The notes beneath the pieces were generated by a model, which worked only from the letters and a program-made list of their open reading frames with translations, did no database searches and was not told the origin of the DNA. Below, one piece after another: positions 1-5,792 of a stretch of DNA of 7,590 nt (position 1 is the stretch's first letter; the number at the start of each line of letters is the position of its first letter). The position numbers and the translations under genes are program-made. The DNA is from Desulfarculus sp. (lineage in GTDB: Bacteria; Desulfobacterota; Desulfarculia; Desulfarculales; Desulfarculaceae). The DNA is taken from contig JAIWNN010000154.1 in NCBI GenBank assembly GCA_020216805.1, positions 1-7,590 on the forward strand, read 5' to 3'.

Positions 1-1
1 C

Positions 2-586
2 CCGCCCCGGCCCGGAGGCCCGCCCCCGGACCTGGCCGCGGCCCTGCTGGAGGCCCTGGCCGCCGGCGGCTGCGGGGTCCGGCGGGCGTCCAGCGCTAGG
101 GAGGCCCTGGACGCGGCCCTGGCCCTGGCCCGGGAGGCGGGCGTCACCCGCCTGGGGCATCACGACCTGGGACCGGAGCTGACCCCCTTGCTGCCGGGGG
201 CGGCGCAACAGGCGGGCATTGCAATGGTCGAGTCCGGCGACGGCGACGAGCAATCCGTGGCCTTGGCCGAGCCCCTGGCCGCGGGCCTGACCCGGCCGGA
301 GCTGGCCGTGGCCCAACTGGGGGCCCTGGTCCACCTGGCCCGCCATGGCGGCGGCCGGCTGCTCTCCCTCATGCCGCCCCTGCACCTGGCCCTGGTCCAC
401 GCCGGGGACATCCTCTGGTCCCTGGACGACCTGGCCGCGCGCCTCGGAGCCCCAACCGACCCGGCCGCCGCGCCCTGGCCGGCCCTGACCCTCATCAGCG
501 GCCCCAGCAAGACCGGGGACATCGAGGCGGTGATGGTGCGGGGGGTGCATGGCCCCGGCCGGGTGGAGGTCGTGGTTTGGGGTTGA
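2..586 (+). CDS. LUD-domain protein (LutC/YkgG-like), 5' end outside the window
   Basis: The frame is open from base 2 to a TGA at 584-586 (194 codons), so the start lies upstream. LutC-type proteins are about 200-240 residues, so only a short N-terminal part should be missing. The C-terminal half shows the family layout: a stretch reading RLLSLMPPLHLALV (about 356-400), then an acidic DILWSLDDL helix, then the near-C-terminal signature SGPSKTGDIE followed by GVHGPGRVEV. Family knowledge: LUD proteins are components of the LutABC (LldEFG) iron-sulfur lactate-oxidation complex, or stand-alone relatives. What is odd is that the usual A-E-T-G-T motif before the PP segment reads A-Q-L-G-A here (311-325), so function may differ from canonical LutC. 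No LutA or LutB gene is visible; they could lie upstream. The family call is firm; the substrate is not shown by the sequence. Confidence 0.85.
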   Translation, partial: PPRPGGPPPDLAAALLEALAAGGCGVRRASSAREALDAALALAREAGVTRLGHHDLGPELTPLLPGAAQQAGIAMVESGDGDEQSVALAEPLAAGLTRPELAVAQLGALVHLARHGGGRLLSLMPPLHLALVHAGDILWSLDDLAARLGAPTDPAAAPWPALTLISGPSKTGDIEAVMVRGVHGPGRVEVVVWG

Positions 587-594
587 TTGGGCAA

Positions 595-616
595 GGGGCG
601 TTGACACTTGCGCCCC
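595..616. repeat. Inverted repeat around a TTGACA box
   Basis: GGGGCG (595-600) is complementary to CGCCCC (611-616), leaving a 10-nt loop made of the TTGACA hexamer (601-606) plus CTTG. An alternative pairing, GCAAG (591-595) with CTTGC (607-611), competes with it. The repeat lies just after the LUD stop codon. It could be a weak terminator hairpin, but no T-run follows; it could also be an operator overlapping the -35 box of the channel gene. Its function is not established from sequence. Confidence 0.4.
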
Positions 617-630
617 CTCCGGACTAACCT
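601..630 (+). promoter_or_regulatory. Candidate sigma70 promoter for the ClC channel gene
   Basis: A perfect -35 consensus TTGACA (601-606) is followed after 18 nt by TAACCT (625-630), a weak -10 with three of six matches. Transcription would begin near 637, giving a leader of about 33 nt before the GTG at 670. The strong -35 in such GC-rich sequence is notable; the poor -10 suggests dependence on an activator, or that the hexamer is a chance match. Confidence 0.4.
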
Positions 631-657
631 GCCTCCACCGTCCTTGCCACCCCTTCC

Positions 658-662
658 AGGAG
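658..662 (+). promoter_or_regulatory. Ribosome binding site deciding the GTG start of the ClC gene
   Basis: AGGAG lies 7 nt before GTG at 670-672. That spacing is ideal and supports the GTG as the start rather than later in-frame codons. Confidence 0.7.
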
Positions 663-669
663 CCAGCCG

Positions 670-2463
670 GTGTCACCATCCCAGGCCGTCCGCCCCCCGG
701 TCAGCCATGACTCGCGACGTGTGTTGCTGCGGCGGCTGTTCCTGTCGGTGGTGATCGGCCTGCTCGCGGGACTGGCGGCCCTGGTCTTCCTGCTGTGCCT
801 GGAGTGGGCCAGCTTCTGGTGCCTGGAGACCTGGGCCGGGACGTCTCTGCCCACGCCCTCCGGCGAAAGGATCTTCATCGCTCCAGCGCCTGGGGCCTAC
901 CGACCCTGGGTGCTGGCCTTCCTGCCCGCCCTGGGCGGTCTGGTCTGCGGCCTGATCGTCTACGCCCTGGCCCCGGAGGCGGCCGGCGGCGGCATCGATC
1001 CCATGATCGACGCCTTCCACAATCAGGGCGGACGCATCCGCAAGCGGGTGCCCTACGTCAAGGGGCTGGCCACCATCGCCATCCTGGCCAGCGGGGGCTC
1101 GGCCGGACGCGAGGGACCCATCGCCCAGATCGGGGCCGGGTTCGGCTCCTGGCTGGCCGGCCTGTTGCGCTTGCCGGATTCCGAACGGCGCGTCTTTCTC
1201 CTGGCCGGTTGCGCGGCCGGCATCGGGGCCATCTTCCGCGCTCCCCTGGGAGCGGCCATCACCTCCATCGAGGTGCTTTACCGCGAAGACTACGAGTCGG
1301 AGGCCATCATCCCCTGCGTCATCAGCGCGGTCATCGCCTACAGCCTTTTCACCTACTTCTTCGGCTTCGCGCCCATCTTCGCCCTGCCCCGCCTCGCCTT
1401 CGGCGACCCCCGCGAGCTGCTGGTGTATGGCGCCCTGGGCCTGCTCTGCTGGCCGGCGGCGGCCCTGTACCAGCGCGTCTTCACCCGCGCGCGGACCTTT
1501 TTCGCCGGACTCTCGCTGCCCATCTACCTGCGCCCCATGCTGGGCGGCCTGGCGGTGGGGGTGCTGGCCCTGGCGGTGCCCCAGGCCCTGGGCGCGGGTT
1601 GGGGCTGGATCGAACAGGCCGCCACCGGCCGTCTGGACCTGACGGTGATGCTGCTGGCGGCCGGGGCCAAGATCCTGGCCACCAGCCTCAGCGTGGGCAG
1701 TGGCGGCAGCGGCGGGATCTTCGGCCCCACCCTGTTCATCGGCGGCATGCTGGGCGGGACGGTGGGTCTGCTGGGCCAGGCGTTGTGGCCCGCGGTGGTG
1801 ACCCAGCCCGGGGCCTACGTGCTGGTGGGCATGGCCGGCTATTGCGCGGCGGTGGTCAAGAACCCGCTGGGGGCCATGTTCCTGGTGGCCGAGATGAGCC
1901 AGTCCCATGGTCTGTTGCCTCCCCTGATGCTGGTCTCGGTCATCGCCATGCTGCTCAACCGGGGGCCGGGGCTTTTCCAGCGCCAAGTGCGCAACAAGTT
2001 CGCCTCGCCCGCCCACCGCGACGAGCTGACGGTGGACGTGCTGCGCGGGATGACCGTCTCCCAGGTCTTCCAGCCCGACCAGGCCTACGTCAAGCTGCGC
2101 TCCGACACCCGCTTCGCCGAGCTGCGCTCGGTCATCGCCGCCAGCCGGCAATACGTCTTCCCGGTGGTGGACGAGGGCCAGCGCCTGATCGGGGTGTTGC
2201 CGCTCAAGAATGTGCGCAACGTGATGTTCGAGGATTCCCTTGGCGACCTGGTGGTGGTGGGCGAGTTGGCCGCGCCGCCGGTGAGCCTGACCCTGGACCA
2301 GGATCTCAACAGCGCCCTGGTGACCTTCCTGCAGTCGGGCTACAACCAGATTCCGGTGGTGGAATCCCAGGATGGCGGCCAGCGGTTGTTGGGCATGCTC
2401 AGCCACGAGGATGTCATCGCCGCCTACCACGCCGAGGTCAGCCGCCGCACCCAGGCCGAATAG
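670..2463 (+). CDS. ClC-family chloride channel with C-terminal CBS pair
   Basis: This is a 597-residue inner-membrane protein with a GTG start behind AGGAG. It begins with a hydrophobic helix (about 23-46). The ClC selectivity motifs are GGGID (106-110, in place of the usual GSGIP), GREGP (146-150, gating Glu148), a FRAPLG segment leading to Ile-Glu-Val (200-202), GSGGSGGIFGP (343-353) and a final GPGLF (432-436). Residues from about 461 to 523 and 530 to 588 form two CBS domains, which in this family often bind adenine nucleotides. Compared with E. coli CLC-ec1, the gating Glu is kept, the internal proton Glu203 is Val202, the chloride-binding Ser107 is Gly107, and central Tyr445 is Phe436. 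Val at the proton site is typical of ClC chloride channels rather than 2Cl-/H+ exchangers, so I favour a channel. It follows the LUD gene by 83 bp with its own candidate promoter. The family is near certain; the transport mode is inferred. Confidence 0.95.
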   Translation: MSPSQAVRPPVSHDSRRVLLRRLFLSVVIGLLAGLAALVFLLCLEWASFWCLETWAGTSLPTPSGERIFIAPAPGAYRPWVLAFLPALGGLVCGLIVYALAPEAAGGGIDPMIDAFHNQGGRIRKRVPYVKGLATIAILASGGSAGREGPIAQIGAGFGSWLAGLLRLPDSERRVFLLAGCAAGIGAIFRAPLGAAITSIEVLYREDYESEAIIPCVISAVIAYSLFTYFFGFAPIFALPRLAFGDPRELLVYGALGLLCWPAAALYQRVFTRARTFFAGLSLPIYLRPMLGGLAVGVLALAVPQALGAGWGWIEQAATGRLDLTVMLLAAGAKILATSLSVGSGGSGGIFGPTLFIGGMLGGTVGLLGQALWPAVVTQPGAYVLVGMAGYCAAVVKNPLGAMFLVAEMSQSHGLLPPLMLVSVIAMLLNRGPGLFQRQVRNKFASPAHRDELTVDVLRGMTVSQVFQPDQAYVKLRSDTRFAELRSVIAASRQYVFPVVDEGQRLIGVLPLKNVRNVMFEDSLGDLVVVGELAAPPVSLTLDQDLNSALVTFLQSGYNQIPVVESQDGGQRLLGMLSHEDVIAAYHAEVSRRTQAE

Positions 2464-2537
2464 CCCGGCCGCCTCCGACACCATCGCCGCCCGGGCGGGC
2501 TGTCACCCAGAAGACGCGCCCCCTCTCCATATTCCGT

Positions 2538-2565
2538 TTGCCACCGCCAGCCAGGATGCTATCCT
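2538..2565 (+). promoter_or_regulatory. Candidate sigma70 promoter of the ligase-DRTGG operon
   Basis: TTGCCA (2538-2543, five of six matches to the -35 consensus) is separated by 16 nt from TATCCT (2560-2565, four of six matches to the -10 consensus). The predicted start of transcription is near 2572, leaving a leader of about 37 nt with the ribosome binding site and TTG start. The -10 hexamer falls in the right arm of a perfect inverted repeat, suggesting repression by a bound protein. Confidence 0.5.
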
Positions 2566-2567
2566 GG
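2551..2567. repeat. Perfect 17-bp inverted repeat over the -10 box (operator-like)
   Basis: CCAGGAT (2551-2557) and ATCCTGG (2561-2567) are exact reverse complements around a GCT spacer. No T-run follows (GAATGATCC), so an intrinsic terminator is unlikely. Its overlap with the predicted -10 box of the ligase operon makes it a candidate operator for a dimeric regulator. No regulator gene is visible in the window. Confidence 0.5.
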
Positions 2568-2594
2568 GAATGATCCGCCCCACCAAGCCCTGAT

Positions 2595-2600
2595 GGGAGG
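2595..2600 (+). promoter_or_regulatory. Ribosome binding site deciding the TTG start of the ligase
   Basis: GGGAGG ends 8 nt before the TTG at 2609-2611. The only nearby ATG (2593) overlaps this site and is in a different frame, so the TTG is the best start. It also places the typical FRPRQVAVIGAS beginning of the family at the N-terminus. Confidence 0.75.
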
Positions 2601-2608
2601 GAACCAAG

Positions 2609-4714
2609 TTGTTCGAAGCCTTTTTCCGACCCCGGCAGGTGGCGGTGATCGGCGCCTCCAGCCAGCCCGGCAAGGTCGGCTACGACGTGCTCTACAACCT
2701 GGTCAGACGCGGCTACGGCGGCCAGGTCTTTCCCGTCAACCCCAACGCCGACACCATCCTGGACACCCCGGTGGTCAAGCAGATCGGCCAACTGCCCCCG
2801 GGCCTGGACCTGGCGGTGGTGGCGGTCAAGGCCAAGCTGGTGCCCCAGGCGGTGCGCGAGCTGGCGGCCATCGGAACCCAGGCGGTGGTGGTGGTCTCGG
2901 CCGGTTTCAAGGAGGTCGGCGGCCGCGGCCGCGAACTGGAGAACGAGCTGAAGCAGGTGGTGCGAGACAGCCCGGGCCTGCGCCTGATCGGTCCCAACTG
3001 CATCGGCGTCATGGACACCACCAGCAACTTGAACGCCAGTTTCGCCGGGACCATGCCCCGGCCCGGCCGCCTGGGCTTCTTCTCCCAGTCCGGGGCCATG
3101 GGCCTGGCCATCCTGGACTGGTCGCTGGACAACAACATCGGGTTTTCCAAGTTCATCAGCCTGGGCAACAAGGTGGACGTCACCGAGGTCGAGATCCTGG
3201 AGCTGATGGCCGCCGACCCGGAGACCAAGGTCATCCTGGGCTATTTGGAGGCGGTGGAGGACGGCCGGCGATTCATGCGGGTGGCCCGGGAGGTAACCCG
3301 GGTCAAGCCGGTGGTGCTGGTGAAAAGCGGGGTCACCAGCGCCGGAGCCCGGGCGGCCAGCAGCCACACCGGGGCCCTGGCCGGGGCCGACGCGGCCTAC
3401 GACGCCGCCTTCCGTCAGTGCGGGGTCTTAAGGGTCCACACCATGCGCCAGCTCTTTGGCCTGGCCACCGCCCTGGCCCACCAATCCCTGCCCAGCGGTC
3501 CGGGGCTGGCCATCTTGACCAACAGCGGCGGCCCGGGCATCATCTGCGCCGACGCGGCCGAGGGCCACGGCCTGCACCTGGCGGTGCTGCGGCCGGAGGT
3601 GGCCGACGAGCTGCGCGGTTTTCTGCCAGCCATCGCCAGCGTCTACAACCCGGTGGACATCACCGGCGGCGCGCCGGCCGAGCTTTACCGCCGCTCCCTG
3701 GAGGTGATCCAGGACGACCCAGGGGTCAACGCCACGGTGGTGATCATGACCCCCACCGCCACCCTGAAGGCCGAGGACGTGGCCCGGGAGCTGACCCAAG
3801 CCTCGATCAGCAACAAGCCGGTTTTCACCGTGATGATGGGCTCCCACTCGGTGCACCAGGGGCGCGATCTCTGCATGCGCCACGGCCTGCCCACCTACGA
3901 GTTCCCCGAGGACGCGGTGGCCGCCCTGGCCGGCATGCTGGATTACCAACGATGGCGCACCCAGAAGCCGCGTGAGCCCGAGTTGGTGTCGGGCGACAAA
4001 AACAAGGTGGCGGCCATCATCGCCGCCGCCCGCCGGCAGGGCCGGCGCAACCTGGGCGAGACCGAGGCCCGGGAGTGCTTCGCCGCCTATGGGGTGCCGG
4101 TGGCCCGCTCCCTGCCCGCGGCCACCAGCGAGGAGGCGGTGGCCGCCGCCCGCGAGCTGGGCCTGCCGGTGGTGATGAAGATCGACTCGCCGGCCATCAG
4201 CCACAAGAGCGACGTGGGCGGGGTGATGGTGGGCCTGGCCAGCCAGGGGGCGGTGGCCGAGGCCTTCCACGAGATGACCAGCCGCATCCGCCGGGTGCAG
4301 CCCGACGCCTGGGTGCGGGGGGTGCTGGTGCAGGAGATGGTCCGGGGCGGCCGCGAGACCATCGTGGGGTTGTCGCGCGATCCCCAGTTCGGGCCACTTT
4401 TGATGTTCGGCCTGGGCGGCATTTACGTCGAGGTGCTCAAGGACGTCTCCTTCCGGGTGGCCCCCATCGCCCGGGTGGAGGCCGAGGAGATGATCCGGGG
4501 CATCCGCTCCTTCGCCCTGCTGCGCGGGGTCCGCGGCGAGTCCCCGGCCGATCTCGCCGCCCTGGCCGGAGTGTTGGTGGCCATTTCCAGCCTGGCCCAC
4601 GACTTCCCGGACATCGCCGAGGCCGACATCAACCCGCTCCTGGTCCTGCCCCGCGGCCAGGGGGCGGTGGCCGTGGACGCCCGAATCGCCCTGACTCCGG
4701 CGAAGGGAGAGTGA
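2609..4714 (+). CDS. ADP-forming acetate/acyl-CoA ligase (alpha-beta fusion)
   Basis: This 701-residue cytoplasmic enzyme is the usual length for single-chain ADP-forming acyl-CoA synthetases (acyl-CoA + ADP + Pi to acid + CoA + ATP). Order: an N-terminal CoA-binding Rossmann domain with AVIGASSQPGKVG (12-24); GPNCIG (128-133); succinyl-CoA-ligase-like domains with SQSGAMG (159-165) and SSHTGALAG (251-259), whose His253 matches the phosphorylated histidine of the family; a YNPVDITG segment near residue 348; then a C-terminal ATP-grasp domain from about 480 with SHKSDVGGV (531 onward), where His532 corresponds to the second phosphate-carrying histidine of the beta subunit. Both catalytic histidines are present, so it should be active. 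No C-terminal GNAT domain follows, so it is not a Pat-type acetyltransferase. The start is TTG with a strong ribosome binding site. It is co-transcribed with the DRTGG gene 4 bp downstream. Acetate is the likeliest product, but substrate range cannot be read from sequence. Confidence 0.95.
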   Translation: MFEAFFRPRQVAVIGASSQPGKVGYDVLYNLVRRGYGGQVFPVNPNADTILDTPVVKQIGQLPPGLDLAVVAVKAKLVPQAVRELAAIGTQAVVVVSAGFKEVGGRGRELENELKQVVRDSPGLRLIGPNCIGVMDTTSNLNASFAGTMPRPGRLGFFSQSGAMGLAILDWSLDNNIGFSKFISLGNKVDVTEVEILELMAADPETKVILGYLEAVEDGRRFMRVAREVTRVKPVVLVKSGVTSAGARAASSHTGALAGADAAYDAAFRQCGVLRVHTMRQLFGLATALAHQSLPSGPGLAILTNSGGPGIICADAAEGHGLHLAVLRPEVADELRGFLPAIASVYNPVDITGGAPAELYRRSLEVIQDDPGVNATVVIMTPTATLKAEDVARELTQASISNKPVFTVMMGSHSVHQGRDLCMRHGLPTYEFPEDAVAALAGMLDYQRWRTQKPREPELVSGDKNKVAAIIAAARRQGRRNLGETEARECFAAYGVPVARSLPAATSEEAVAAARELGLPVVMKIDSPAISHKSDVGGVMVGLASQGAVAEAFHEMTSRIRRVQPDAWVRGVLVQEMVRGGRETIVGLSRDPQFGPLLMFGLGGIYVEVLKDVSFRVAPIARVEAEEMIRGIRSFALLRGVRGESPADLAALAGVLVAISSLAHDFPDIAEADINPLLVLPRGQGAVAVDARIALTPAKGE

Positions 4715-4718
4715 AACC

Positions 4719-5786
4719 ATGCAGATCGTGTACGTGGGCTCCACTGCCGGCCATTCCGGCAAAAACCTGCTCTGCCTGGGCCTGGGCCGGCGGCTTCAAG
4801 ACGACGCCGTGCCCTTCGCCTTCAGCAAGCCCTACGGCGGCAATCCTTACAAGGTCAACGAGACCTACACCGATTCCGACGCCTGGCTGATCAACGAGAC
4901 CCTGGGCTTAAGCCAAAGCCCGGAGCAGTGCTGCCCGGTGGTGCGCACCCAGGACCTGGTGGCCCACTCCCTGCGCCACCAGGCCGGCGACCTGATGAGC
5001 GTCATCCTCGCCACCTGCCATGATCTGGGCCAGGGCAAGGACCTGCTCTTGCTGGCGGGTGGAGGCACCCTGGCCTCGGGCGCCACCTGCGGCATCAGCG
5101 GCTACCAAGTGGCCGAGCGCCTGGAAGCGAAGGTGGTGCTGGTGGACCGCTACGAGAACGACTTCTACCTGGACCATCTGCTGCACGCCCGTGACTGCCT
5201 GGGCGAACGGCTGTTGGGGGTGGTGATCAACTCCCTGGACCAGGAGATGAACGCCGCCCTGGAGGAGACGGTCCTGCCCTACCTGGAGCAGGAGGGGATC
5301 ATGGTCTTCGGACGGCTGCCCCGGGACCAGATCCTGGGCGCCCTGGCGGTGGCCGACCTGGTGGAGATGCTGGGCGGCAAGCTTCTCAGCGGGGCCAAAT
5401 TCAGCGACCGCCTGGCCACCCGCTTCTTCATCGGGGCCATGCAGGTGCGTCACGCCTCCAAGTTCTTCGGCGGAGTCCACGACTTCGCCTGCATAGTGGG
5501 CGGCGACCGGCCGGACATGCAACTGGCGGCCATCGAGGGCGGCGCCGCCTGCCTGATTCTGACCGGCAACCTCTATCCCAGCGAGATCATCCTGAGCCGA
5601 GCCGAAGAGTACGAGGTGCCGGTGCTGGTGGTGCGCGACGACACCTTCAGCGTGGCCCGCCGGTTGGAGCGTCTGCGCGAGGCCGCCCCCCTGCGCGCGG
5701 GGGCCAAGGTCGAGCGCGGCATCCAGCTGGTGCTGGAAGGGGTGGAATGGCCCCGGCTCTACGCGGCCCTGGGGCTCGAGGGCTAA
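4719..5786 (+). CDS. BioD-like P-loop + DRTGG-domain protein (lone phosphotransacetylase N-terminal module)
   Basis: This 355-residue cytoplasmic protein starts 4 bp after the ligase stop; its GGGAGAG ribosome binding site (4705-4711) runs up to that stop codon. Residues 7-16, GSTAGHSGKN, form a dethiobiotin-synthetase-like P-loop, but with Asn16 where Ser/Thr usually follows GK. A KPYGG segment and DLLLLAGGGT (switch-like, around 107-116) follow, as in the BioD/CobB fold. The C-terminal part is a DRTGG domain: GGDRPD (261-266), ILTGN (280-284) and DDTF (307-310). Family knowledge: this two-domain arrangement forms the N-terminal, regulatory part of long (E. coli-type) Pta enzymes. Here the catalytic PTA_PTB domain is absent, because translation ends in TAA at 5784-5786. 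Given its partner, a role in sensing or regulating acetyl-CoA/acetate conversion is inferred; no catalytic role is established. Its stop is 6 bp from that of the opposing TPR gene. Confidence 0.85.
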   Translation: MQIVYVGSTAGHSGKNLLCLGLGRRLQDDAVPFAFSKPYGGNPYKVNETYTDSDAWLINETLGLSQSPEQCCPVVRTQDLVAHSLRHQAGDLMSVILATCHDLGQGKDLLLLAGGGTLASGATCGISGYQVAERLEAKVVLVDRYENDFYLDHLLHARDCLGERLLGVVINSLDQEMNAALEETVLPYLEQEGIMVFGRLPRDQILGALAVADLVEMLGGKLLSGAKFSDRLATRFFIGAMQVRHASKFFGGVHDFACIVGGDRPDMQLAAIEGGAACLILTGNLYPSEIILSRAEEYEVPVLVVRDDTFSVARRLERLREAAPLRAGAKVERGIQLVLEGVEWPRLYAALGLEG

Positions 5787-5792
5787 GGCCGC

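Noticed and set aside
188..586. Shorter LUD gene starting at TTG 188
   Set aside because: The frame is open all the way to base 2 with protein-like sequence upstream, and a 132-residue product would be far short of the family length, so the true start lies upstream of the window.
673..2484. 603-codon open frame on the minus strand opposite the ClC gene
   Set aside because: It is an antisense shadow of a GC-rich gene: composition is dominated by Gly, His, Gln and Ala without any recognisable domain, while the plus strand encodes an unmistakable ClC protein.
2462..2501. Terminator after the ClC gene
   Set aside because: AGCCCG (2462-2467) can pair with CGGGCT (2496-2501) and there is a CGCCCGGGCG palindrome (2488-2497), but the loop is long and no T-run follows, so an intrinsic terminator is not supported.
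2593..3975. 460-codon frame on the plus strand starting from an ATG at 2593
   Set aside because: Its ATG overlaps the ribosome binding site of the ligase and its translation is Gly/Pro/Arg-rich low complexity; the ligase in the neighbouring frame is clearly the real gene.
3428..4762. 444-codon minus-strand frame opposite the ligase
   Set aside because: Shadow frame with His/Gly/Gln-rich composition and no domain; no ribosome binding site or promoter context.
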